From assembly GCF_017377655.1 (NCBI RefSeq), contig NZ_JAFREL010000101.1:1-15513 (forward strand): a stretch of DNA of 15,513 nucleotides, read 5' to 3'. The position numbers and the translations under genes were made by a program. The DNA comes from Candidatus Enterococcus ferrettii (GTDB lineage Bacteria; Bacillota; Bacilli; Lactobacillales; Enterococcaceae). The notes under the pieces were generated by a model. The model searched no databases. It saw only the letters and a list, made by a program, of their open reading frames with translations, and had not been told where the DNA came from. Positions 1 to 5,888 of the stretch are shown one piece after another (position 1 is the stretch's first letter; each line of letters opens with the position of its first letter).

Positions 1-23
1 CTTGGTATTAGAAATACTAAGAA
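1..23 (+). repeat. Left inverted repeat, probable recombination site
   Basis: The repeat begins CTTGGTATT, has AGA at its centre, and continues AATACTAAG then AA. Its reverse complement matches 1635-1657 at 22 of 23 positions; the single mismatch is at position 4. The site is itself an imperfect palindrome with 9-base arms around a 3-base asymmetric centre, as expected for a core site bound by two tyrosine recombinase protomers. The window starts at its first base, so its outer limit is unknown. Confidence 0.75.
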
Positions 24-87
24 GTTTTCAGAAGACTATTAATAGGTAGTTATGTTTTTAATTTATCAATGGCTAATTACTAGTCTA

Positions 88-116
88 ATTATAGAATACT
101 CTGAAAAAATACGCAA
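88..116 (-). promoter_or_regulatory. Outward-facing promoter inside the invertible segment
   Basis: Read on the minus strand, TTGCGT (116-111) is followed by a 17-base spacer and a perfect TATAAT (93-88). The -35 matches the sigma-A consensus at three of six bases and the -10 at all six. The bases upstream of the -35 are very A/T-rich, like an UP element. Transcription would start near position 81 and leave the segment across the left repeat. After inversion it would enter the operon with a leader of about 210 bases. It could instead serve a gene left of the window in the present orientation. Confidence 0.6.
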
Positions 117-133
117 TATATTTTGAAAAAATA
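102..133 (+). repeat. Two direct copies of TGAAAAAATA
   Basis: TGAAAAAATA occurs at 102-111 and again at 124-133, with starts 22 bases apart (about two helical turns). The first copy overlaps the spacer of the minus-strand promoter and the second lies just upstream of its -35. They could be arm-type sites for the recombinase N-terminal domain or an operator. In such an A/T-rich stretch chance is also plausible. Confidence 0.3.
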
Positions 134-259
134 ATTAAAGTGAATTTTTTCGGTCGTTTTTGTAATTATTGATAGACGTGTTTGCAAAAAAACATGAAGA
201 AATAGAGTGATCCTATTAGCCGTCAAAAAACCGTACTATTATAGAAGGGAAGAAACAGA

Positions 260-1366
260 ATGCGCAGAGGAGAAAATATCTATCGGCGAAAAGACAAACG
301 ATGGGAAGGGAGGTATAAAAAAGGAAGAAAAGCGAATGGTAAACTTTTGTACGGCTCAGTCTACGGAAAGACCTTAACCCAGGTGCGGGAAAAGCTGTAC
401 CCGTTGAAGGCGAAATATCAGCTGATTCAAAACACCCAAGGAGATGCTACTATCTCTCTTCGGGAATGGGGCTATCTTTGGCTGCATGATGTTCAACCAA
501 CCGTTAAGCCAGCCACCTATGCCAACTACGAGCATAAACTGGTTCGTTATGTCTTATCTGCGATAGGCGAATATAGCTTGAATGAATTGGATGAAGCTGT
601 GGGGGAAGAATTATTAGCCTCCTTACTGCAGCGCAAGCTGAAGCCTTCCACCATTCAAGTAATCTTTCGGATTACGAATCAGTGTTTGGCCAATGCGCTA
701 CGGAAACAACGAATCAACGTAAATCCATTCCTATCTGTGAAGTTGCCCAAAGTGGAAAAAAGGAAAAATCAAGCCATCACCAGACAAGAACAAAAAAAGC
801 TAGAAACGGCGGCTTTATCAGAAAAAAAGGACAGAGGCTTGCCAACCTTGCTGGCACTGCATGCCGGTCTTCGTATTGGCGAAACAGCGGCTTTGGCTTG
901 GCAGGATATTGATTTTGACAACAACCTTATCCATGTACGATCCACCTTTCAACGAATTATTGGATTATATTCTGGGAAAAAGACAGGCTTGCTCTACTCG
1001 AGCTCCAAGACAGCTGCTTCAACCCGTTCGATTCCTATGAGCAAGCTGTTGCGGCAGGTGTTGTTGGAAAGAAAGAAGAAGGCAAAAGGAGAATTTGTTC
1101 TCTCCAATAAGAGCGAACCGATCGAGCCAAGACTGATTACTTACCATTTCCATAAGCTGCGTCGAAAAGTAGGACTGGCAATCATCCATTTCCATCAATT
1201 GCGCCACACGTTTGCGACCCGTTGCTTGGAAAGCAAAGGCGACATTATGAGTGTGAGTGCTCTAATGGGGCACAGCTCTACCCAAATGACGTTAGATACC
1301 TATGCTGGCTCATTGATGGAGCAACAAATCCAAGTAGTCGTACAAATGGAACAGGCGATTAGTTAG
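260..1366 (+). CDS. Tyrosine recombinase, probable DNA invertase
   Basis: This is a 368-residue site-specific recombinase of the phage integrase (tyrosine recombinase) family. Residues 1-50 look like the small beta-sheet arm-binding domain of Tn916-type integrases (a basic ENIYRRKDKRWEGRY-like start). Residues about 62-165 are the SAM-like core-binding domain, and about 170-350 the catalytic domain. All catalytic residues are visible: Arg205 in GLRIGE, Lys250 in SSKTAAS, His312 and Arg315 in HQLRH, His338 in LMGHSS and the nucleophile Tyr348 in DTYAG. The ATG follows GAAGGGAAG. No excisionase, phage or conjugation gene is nearby, and inverted repeats flank the gene, so an invertase controlling the operon fits better than an integrase of a mobile element. 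No convincing promoter for the gene itself was found upstream; TTGATA at 169-174 lacks a good -10. Confidence 0.93.
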   Translation: MRRGENIYRRKDKRWEGRYKKGRKANGKLLYGSVYGKTLTQVREKLYPLKAKYQLIQNTQGDATISLREWGYLWLHDVQPTVKPATYANYEHKLVRYVLSAIGEYSLNELDEAVGEELLASLLQRKLKPSTIQVIFRITNQCLANALRKQRINVNPFLSVKLPKVEKRKNQAITRQEQKKLETAALSEKKDRGLPTLLALHAGLRIGETAALAWQDIDFDNNLIHVRSTFQRIIGLYSGKKTGLLYSSSKTAASTRSIPMSKLLRQVLLERKKKAKGEFVLSNKSEPIEPRLITYHFHKLRRKVGLAIIHFHQLRHTFATRCLESKGDIMSVSALMGHSSTQMTLDTYAGSLMEQQIQVVVQMEQAIS

Positions 1367-1634
1367 GTTATTAAATTAAAACGTTTTTAAAAAAAGAATT
1401 TTTCTTTTTCGGAGGGAAACAGTTTGCCTATCTCAAGTAAGCGCTTTCCAAAACGTGAAATCGCAAAATAACGCGATATTTTAAAATAACAATCGTTATT
1501 TAAACTGAAAATACCTGTTTAGTCTCCTTGTTATTTAATAAAAATTATTTACTGACCAGTACCCATACTTTTATACCGTCATGCTTCGTCAGAGGCTGGC
1601 TTTTTTTGTTGCTGTAAAAGGGTTTCTGAGGGGA

Positions 1635-1657
1635 TTCTTAGTATTTCTAATACTAAG
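1635..1657 (-). repeat. Right inverted repeat, probable recombination site
   Basis: The perfect arms CTTAGTATT (1637-1645) and AATACTAAG (1649-1657) flank the centre TCT, preceded by TT. The centre reads AGA in the left copy, so the two asymmetric centres are in opposite orientation. That arrangement gives inversion rather than deletion. The site lies 128 bases upstream of the first operon start codon, between the recombinase gene and the operon. Confidence 0.75.
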
Positions 1658-1663
1658 TAAAAA

Positions 1664-1732
1664 AAAGACTTTTCCATCACCCCAAAGTATAGCACGGAGA
1701 AATGAAAAAACTGGGAAAATTTAAAAGTCTTT
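1664..1732 (+). promoter_or_regulatory. Inverted repeat in the operon leader
   Basis: AAAGACTTTT (1664-1673) and AAAAGTCTTT (1723-1732) are perfect 10-base inverted complements separated by 49 bases. They lie just outside the invertible segment, so they would be in the operon leader in the ON state. They could form a long-loop RNA stem or a split operator. No function can be assigned. Confidence 0.35.
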
Positions 1733-1785
1733 CAATTTAAAAAATAGTCACAACAAGAAGACCACGGAGTTGAGGAGGAGACGGC

Positions 1786-2553
1786 ATGTTTGGTTTCGGA
1801 AACCGCCAAAAGAAAGAACCCTATCAGGAATCCGCTCATCAGGAGGATTATTTCTATGATGAGTATGGCACGGATGAGTACGAAGAGATGGATTACGATC
1901 CTTCTTATGAAGAAAGGTATGACCACGCACCAGAAGAGTGGAACGATGGGATGGAAGAACGTTCCCCACGAAGGAAACGAGGAGAAAACACCCCTTATAC
2001 AGAACGAGAACCGGCGGAGAAAAACGACCACCTGTATCAAGAAATTGCACGTCTAGAAGAAACGGTGGATCAGCTCAAGCAGCAGCTGGAAGTGAAACAG
2101 GCGGAGCTAAGCAATATGGCGACGAAAGTGACCGAGAATGAACAAACCTTTCATCAACACCAAAAGGAGAATACCTCTCGTGTTCAAGAACTGGAACAAA
2201 ACGTATTAACCTTGGAACAACAGCTAACGAAAGCAACAGAAGAGAAAACACGAGCCGTAGAAGAAGCTATTCGAAAGACCAAGGACATGGAAGAAGAACT
2301 GGCAACCATTCTAGTAGAAACTCGCAAACAGGAACGGGCGACGCTGGAGCGGGCAGAATATGAAGCCAAAACGATTCGCGATCAGGCAGAGCGGGATGCC
2401 CAAGTGCTTATTCACGATGCTTCGTTGGAGCTGCGGGTCTTAAAACAGGAAATCAAAAACTACCGCAAGCGACTGCGAGCGGTTCAAGAAGAGAACAGCC
2501 AATTTTTCGGTCGCTTACTCGCCAACAGCGAAGCACTGGTGGATGAGGACTAG
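1786..2553 (+). CDS. Acidic coiled-coil protein with DivIVA-like C-terminal half
   Basis: This 255-residue protein has no signal peptide or membrane segment, so it is probably cytoplasmic. Residues 1-60 are strikingly acidic and Tyr-rich (Asp/Glu/Tyr clusters), followed by a short basic patch (PRRKR, 61-65). Residues about 80-235 form a long coiled coil rich in Glu, Gln and Lys. The stretch at about 185-250 (RAEYEAKTIRDQAERDAQ, then a basic RKRLR segment and a hydrophobic end) resembles the tail of DivIVA-type scaffolds, but the DivIVA N-terminal membrane-binding motif is absent. The ATG follows a very strong GAGGAGGAG site. As the first gene of the operon it may be a scaffold placing the secretion or assembly machinery at the membrane; that role is inferred from shape only. 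Confidence 0.75.
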   Translation: MFGFGNRQKKEPYQESAHQEDYFYDEYGTDEYEEMDYDPSYEERYDHAPEEWNDGMEERSPRRKRGENTPYTEREPAEKNDHLYQEIARLEETVDQLKQQLEVKQAELSNMATKVTENEQTFHQHQKENTSRVQELEQNVLTLEQQLTKATEEKTRAVEEAIRKTKDMEEELATILVETRKQERATLERAEYEAKTIRDQAERDAQVLIHDASLELRVLKQEIKNYRKRLRAVQEENSQFFGRLLANSEALVDED

Positions 2554-2568
2554 AAAGGAAGGTCTGCG

Positions 2569-3726
2569 GTGAAGCAATCGACGATTCAATTGGCCATTTA
2601 TCCGACGCCCGCACCTCAGACAGCAGAGTGTTTAATCGAAGCCTCCATGTATGAAGCTATTGAACAAGCCTGCGGGTATTTGTATGCGGCTAAGGGCAGC
2701 TTATCTAGTGAACAAAAGAAACACATCCACACACACTTTCAACAATTATTCGGCTTAATGGACAGCAGCTACCACCTGGAATTGTGGATGGATGCTAAGG
2801 CGTTTCAATGGGAGGACTACTGGAAGAGCTTGAAGCAGTTCTTTCCACAGTTTGCCTGGCTGCGGGTTCAACGAGAAGTCAAGCCTTATGACCGCAGTGT
2901 CTATCGGTTTGATTTTATCCCTTTAGTCTCACAAGAAAAGAGTTTTCCTTTTGCGATCAATCTGGAAGCCAGTCTTTCCCAGCAATTTGGCATAGAAGCG
3001 AAGAAAGCGTTGGAACAAGCTGATCGATTGCTTCTGGAATTGGCGGAAAAACAGGTAAGAACCAAAAAGAAAAAAGCATTCGCCGATACTCAGACAGTTC
3101 CGCTTGCTCCTCAGGTAAAGGAAGAGGCGCAAAAGTTAAGCACGACTTTGCCAGCAGCGACAGAGGAACATCAGGACAACCAAAGCAAAGCTCGACTCAA
3201 GGCGTTGAACCAGCAATTAGAGCTGATGATTGAAAAGCTGGAGCTGTCGATGCTGTACAGCGGGATTCGTTACTTCGATCACGACCTGCAAGAGGAAGAA
3301 GGCTGGGATCGCAGGATGACGATCAGCTTGCGGGAGTATACCTATTTATTACAGAAGGCCAAATTCCTGGAACAGGTCTGGCAGTTAAACAGCGAAGTAG
3401 TCAATAAAACAGAAAAAATGACCTTGAACGGCAGTTCGTTGGTGTATGAACGTAATCAGGTCAAGAAGATCAAAGAGAATTTAAGCTCCAAGGATATTCA
3501 TTTCATCCTTTATGAATGTCAGGTGATTGAGTCACGAGTCAAGATTCATCCGAATCCCTGGTTTAGAAAGCCTTATGTTCGATTGATGAAGATGGATTAC
3601 GACAATTTGTTAAACAAAGCGGCCTATTTTGATTTGCTTCAAGGAGAAACCGCCCTTTTAGAGAAACGTGTCAGAGGCGGTCGGGAATCTTCTCAGGCAG
3701 TCAAAGACGCTGAGGAGTCCGATTGA
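2569..3726 (+). CDS. Conserved-looking protein of unknown function, 385 residues
   Basis: I do not recognise a family. The GTG start at 2569 lies 15 bases after the previous stop, behind AAAGGAAGG. The protein has no signal peptide or membrane helix. Residues 1-150 look like a compact mixed fold with many aromatic residues. Residues about 140-225 are charged and partly coiled coil, with a Lys patch (RTKKKKAF) near 165 and a low-complexity Gln/Ala/Thr/Glu linker. Residues about 225-370 form a second charged helical or mixed region. The gene ends TGA at 3724-3726 inside the sequence TTGA, which also supplies the TTG start of the signal peptidase gene, so the two are translationally coupled. Its place between a cytoplasmic coiled-coil gene and a signal peptidase suggests a cytoplasmic partner of the export or assembly apparatus, but this is only context. 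Confidence 0.7.
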   Translation: MKQSTIQLAIYPTPAPQTAECLIEASMYEAIEQACGYLYAAKGSLSSEQKKHIHTHFQQLFGLMDSSYHLELWMDAKAFQWEDYWKSLKQFFPQFAWLRVQREVKPYDRSVYRFDFIPLVSQEKSFPFAINLEASLSQQFGIEAKKALEQADRLLLELAEKQVRTKKKKAFADTQTVPLAPQVKEEAQKLSTTLPAATEEHQDNQSKARLKALNQQLELMIEKLELSMLYSGIRYFDHDLQEEEGWDRRMTISLREYTYLLQKAKFLEQVWQLNSEVVNKTEKMTLNGSSLVYERNQVKKIKENLSSKDIHFILYECQVIESRVKIHPNPWFRKPYVRLMKMDYDNLLNKAAYFDLLQGETALLEKRVRGGRESSQAVKDAEESD

Positions 3727-3734
3727 GACAGACA
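3727..3734 (+). repeat. Tandem GACA duplication that shifts the signal peptidase frame
   Basis: Two adjacent GACA units follow directly after the TTGA overlap. With both present, the frame opened by TTG 3723 runs into unrelated sequence and stops near 3917. If one unit is removed, TTG 3723 reads MRQRPLIPKLLAAG and joins the downstream peptidase frame, supplying a hydrophobic membrane anchor. A GAGGAG site at 3712-3717 lies five bases before this TTG. The simplest reading is a 4-base tandem duplication, either a real mutation or a sequencing error. Confidence 0.6.
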
Positions 3735-3804
3735 ACGCCCGCTTATCCCCAAGCTTTTAGCAGCAGGGATCGTTTTATACCTTTTCTTTTTCGGCGCCCT
3801 TTGC

Positions 3805-4212
3805 ATGTATTACTGGTGTTACCCGACTTACTTTGTTCATGGGGAATCAATGTTTCCAACCTTTCAAGAGAATCAAGTGGTGAAGGTCAGTGCCCATCAT
3901 GCCCCGAAGCGCTTTGAAGTGATTGTCTTCCAGCCAAAAAAGGAAGACGAACCGATGTATTTAAAGCGAGTGATTGGTTTGCCGGGAGAAAGAATTGTTT
4001 ATCGCAAGCATCAGTTGTATATCAATGGGAAGAAAATCAAGGATCCGTTTGCGAATGAAACCGAGGATTTCGACTGGTCTTCCGACCAGCTGGAGATTCC
4101 CCAAGGACACTATTTTGTCTTAGGCGACAATCGCGAGATTTCAAAGGACAGCCGCAGCTTTGGGCTGATCTCAAAAAAACAAATCAAAGGAATTATCAAG
4201 GAGAGGAACTAG
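3805..4212 (+). CDS. Type I signal peptidase (S26), N-terminal anchor out of frame with the likely start
   Basis: The catalytic domain is complete. Numbered from ATG 3805, the nucleophile is Ser15 in HGESMFPTF, the general base is Lys54 in YLKRVIGLPGE, and box E is GDNREISKDSRSFG (107-120). The Lys identifies a bacterial-type peptidase acting outside the membrane on Sec substrates. The same frame upstream of 3805 (3735-3804) encodes a transmembrane segment (LIPKLLAAGIVLYLFFFGAL) but has no standard start codon. The likely start, TTG 3723 behind GAGGAG, is put out of frame by the GACA duplication. Initiation at ATG 3805 would give a 135-residue enzyme without its anchor, probably impaired. A +1 slip at CCCC (around 3748-3751) could also restore the frame. 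It may be a recent pseudogene; the operon position points to a dedicated processing enzyme. Confidence 0.8.
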   Translation: MYYWCYPTYFVHGESMFPTFQENQVVKVSAHHAPKRFEVIVFQPKKEDEPMYLKRVIGLPGERIVYRKHQLYINGKKIKDPFANETEDFDWSSDQLEIPQGHYFVLGDNREISKDSRSFGLISKKQIKGIIKERN

Positions 4213-4217
4213 CAGGC

Positions 4218-4541
4218 ATGAAAACAATTCAAGAAAAAATTGACTGGTACATCTTTCTCTTTTGGGTGTATTGGATCTTCTCTTTGTTGGCAGCGATCGG
4301 CGTAGTCGTCTGCGGCATCATTGCTTATCTGACCAAGTTTCAGGAAGTAGTGACCGTCAGTCAATTGTTTCTGCTGGTGTTGACCTTGTTAATGGCGCTG
4401 TACCTGCGAATCAATGCGTTGCATTACCACAAGATTGTGCTGCAGCTGCAAAACACGCCGCGACGCAAAGCACCGCGAGCAGAAGAATTCAGTCAACGAC
4501 CTAGAAGCCAGCCGCAAAGGAGACCGGGTTATGAAAAATAA
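4218..4541 (+). CDS. Small two-helix membrane protein
   Basis: This 107-residue protein has two predicted membrane helices at about 11-37 and 46-65, joined by a short loop. A basic, Pro/Arg/Gln-rich tail (80-107) is probably cytoplasmic by the positive-inside rule. I do not recognise a family. The start follows AGGAGAGGAAC shortly after the peptidase stop, and the end overlaps the glucosaminidase start by 11 bases, so translation is coupled. Overall design resembles the small membrane protein encoded at 13597 (hydrophobic N-terminus, basic tail), though that one has only one helix. It could be a membrane partner of the signal peptidase or the assembly system; this is inferred from position. 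Confidence 0.72.
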   Translation: MKTIQEKIDWYIFLFWVYWIFSLLAAIGVVVCGIIAYLTKFQEVVTVSQLFLLVLTLLMALYLRINALHYHKIVLQLQNTPRRKAPRAEEFSQRPRSQPQRRPGYEK

Positions 4542-5604
4542 CCTTCTTCTAGCCGGATTGTGCGGACTCTTAGTAATCAGTTTGTTTAGCCAACCGATCA
4601 GCCAAGGCTTGTCTGCGAAAACAGTCGATTCCACCGTAAGGCAGGAAGCAATAAAAGGACCTGTTTCTTCTACTGTATCAACAGAAGCCCCTGCAAGCAG
4701 TCCGTTGCCGGAAAGCAGCAGCGCCTCTGTAGAAAGCAGTCAGTCAACGGAGAGTTCTAGCTCCACAACATCTTCAGAGGAACCGATCATAGAAGAACCA
4801 GTTATAGAGGAAGCACCCCTACAGGAAAGTGCTGCTCAACTGGAGGTACCTTCGATTCAACAGGAACAATCGCTGATTCAACCACAAAATACACTAGAAC
4901 AGGTGGAAGAAAATTACCAGTTTTCAGTGGTGAAGAATCAAACGACCAAAGAATTTATCGCAAGCATTGGAAACGATGCGCAGGAGATTGCTTGGAAAGA
5001 AGGTCTCTATGCCTCGGTAATGATTGCACAAGCCATCTTGGAGACGGGATCTGGCAACAGCAAGTTGGCAAGGTCACCGCACCACAACCTATTTGGGATT
5101 AAGGGCAGCTACAAAGGCAAGCAAGTCAACTTTGCGACACAGGAAGACAACGGCAGCGGCCAGTTGTATACGATTAACTCTGGTTTTCGCCAGTATCCCA
5201 GCTACAAGGAATCGTTGGAAGACTATGCGGCCTTGTTAAAGAAGGGGCTGTCGGGAAATCCGTATTTTTACAAAGGAACGTGGAAGGAATCGGCAGCTAC
5301 CTATCAGGAAGCCACGGCTTTTTTAACGGGTAAGTATGCGACAGATACCTCTTATAATAAGAAGCTGAATGCCTTGATTGAGACCTATGAACTGACGACG
5401 TTTGATCAGGAGCTAAAGCAAGAAAAGGAAAACGAGAAAGCCAGATCGCCAAAAACATATTCAGTTTCTTTGGAAAAACAAATGGATGAATCAGAGAAAG
5501 TACTGCCTAGAAAATCTATTTCTAGTACAAAAAGTGAAAATGAGAATAAAAATATTGCTCAGATGCCTGCAAAACAAATTGACGCCGGACAGCGGTTTAA
5601 ATAA
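4531..5604 (+). CDS. Secreted GH73 endo-beta-N-acetylglucosaminidase
   Basis: This 357-residue peptidoglycan hydrolase starts at ATG 4531 behind AAAGGAGA, not at upstream in-frame codons that only overlap the previous gene. Residues 1-29 are a Sec signal peptide (cleavage likely near GLSA-KTV). Residues 32-130 are a Ser/Thr/Glu/Pro-rich spacer. Residues about 138-290 are a glucosaminidase (GH73, LytG/AtlA-like) domain with the catalytic Glu171 in AQAILETGSG and typical HHNLFGIKG and GFRQYPSYKESLEDYA motifs. The enzyme would cut GlcNAc-MurNAc bonds and open the wall for the surface structure. The C-terminal LysM or SH3 repeats common in enterococcal autolysins are missing; instead there is a charged tail (about 295-357) whose DNA becomes A/T-rich. 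That suggests truncation or a recombination joint with the downstream block. Confidence 0.9.
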   Translation: MKNNLLLAGLCGLLVISLFSQPISQGLSAKTVDSTVRQEAIKGPVSSTVSTEAPASSPLPESSSASVESSQSTESSSSTTSSEEPIIEEPVIEEAPLQESAAQLEVPSIQQEQSLIQPQNTLEQVEENYQFSVVKNQTTKEFIASIGNDAQEIAWKEGLYASVMIAQAILETGSGNSKLARSPHHNLFGIKGSYKGKQVNFATQEDNGSGQLYTINSGFRQYPSYKESLEDYAALLKKGLSGNPYFYKGTWKESAATYQEATAFLTGKYATDTSYNKKLNALIETYELTTFDQELKQEKENEKARSPKTYSVSLEKQMDESEKVLPRKSISSTKSENENKNIAQMPAKQIDAGQRFK

Positions 5605-5618
5605 GTGAGGAGATATTC

Positions 5619-5855
5619 ATGAGGGAAGAGAGATCTAGCTACACTTCGCAAAATAGACGAATACCTAATTCACCACAAAATCGACTTGTTCGGAACCCAA
5701 GGAAAGCGAATGAGCAAGATAGGAGACGAGAGCAGAAAAGACAAAGACCAGATAGGGTGTATGCAAATAATGAAACAGTACGACAAAGACGTGTACAAGC
5801 TCACTCTAATGAAATAACTCGTCCTTTTTATAGTAAAGAACGCGTACCAAATTAA
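5619..5855 (+). CDS. Arg/Gln-rich N-terminal piece, probably split from the SipW-type peptidase
   Basis: This is a 78-residue, highly polar and basic open frame (repeated Arg, Gln, Asn; no hydrophobic segment), preceded by a good site (TGAGGAG) 14 bases after the glucosaminidase stop. It ends with TAA at 5853-5855. The frame then continues without a break, and with the same Arg-rich composition (RSREPRRPYSA), into the signal peptidase at 5889. Read as one unit, 5619-6533 would be a 304-residue SipW-like peptidase with a disordered cytoplasmic extension interrupted by one nonsense codon. It could also be a genuine separate small protein. The good ribosome binding site here and the lack of one at 5889 favour the split-gene reading. 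Confidence 0.55.
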   Translation: MREERSSYTSQNRRIPNSPQNRLVRNPRKANEQDRRREQKRQRPDRVYANNETVRQRRVQAHSNEITRPFYSKERVPN

Positions 5856-5888
5856 AGAAGTAGAGAACCACGGCGTCCTTACAGTGCG

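Larger units (their letters stand above)
1..1657. other. Putative invertible DNA segment carrying its own tyrosine recombinase and an outward promoter
   Basis: The segment is bounded by two copies of a 23-base sequence in inverted orientation (1-23 and 1635-1657), identical at 22 positions. Between them lie one tyrosine recombinase gene (260-1366) and, near the left end, a minus-strand promoter (88-116) pointing outward. Recombinase plus inverted sites plus outward promoter is the layout of known Firmicute promoter switches (invertons). In the orientation shown the promoter points away from the operon starting at 1786. Recombination between the repeats would map position x to about 1658 minus x, putting the promoter near 1542-1570 and facing the operon. 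The repeat may extend left of position 1, which cannot be seen. The sequences are seen directly; inversion is inferred. Confidence 0.72.
1367..1785. other. Intergenic region between recombinase and operon
   Basis: This A/T-rich, 419-base region has no convincing gene. After the recombinase stop there is an A/T-only hairpin (AAAAAGAA 1391-1398, TTCTTTTT 1402-1409) that could weakly end its transcript. Two more short stems follow: ATCGC/GCGAT (1460-1464, 1473-1477) and AAATAAC/GTTATTT (1484-1490, 1495-1501). A T-tract lies at 1601-1607 after GAGGCTGGC, without a clear matching stem. The right inverted repeat is at 1635-1657. I found no good rightward sigma-A promoter between 1367 and 1785, which agrees with the operon being off in this orientation. 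The bases 1772-1780 (GAGGAGGAG) are the ribosome binding site of the first operon gene. Confidence 0.6.

Noticed and set aside
169..200. Recombinase promoter with TTGATA as -35
   Set aside because: No acceptable -10 lies 16-18 bases downstream.
260..1366. Integrase of a prophage or integrative conjugative element
   Set aside because: No excisionase, tRNA attachment site, replication, phage or transfer genes are present, and the inverted repeats tightly enclose only this gene.
1436..1449. CcpA cre-like site (AGTAAGCGCTTTCC)
   Set aside because: The core fits but both end positions deviate from consensus, and the site is not close to any identified promoter in either orientation.
1591..1607. 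Rho-independent terminator ending in a T-tract
   Set aside because: GAGGCTGGC before the T-run resembles the right arm of enterococcal terminators, but no matching left arm is present.
1732..2050. Minus-strand open frames of about 100 residues over the coiled-coil gene
   Set aside because: They are mirror frames of a highly acidic coding sequence, giving artificial Phe/Ile/Val-rich text. The plus-strand gene has a strong ribosome binding site.
3723..3917. Separate 64-residue gene starting at TTG 3723
   Set aside because: The start and ribosome binding site look real, but the translated sequence after the GACA repeat is low-quality and overlaps the peptidase frame. It is better explained as the out-of-frame start of the signal peptidase gene.
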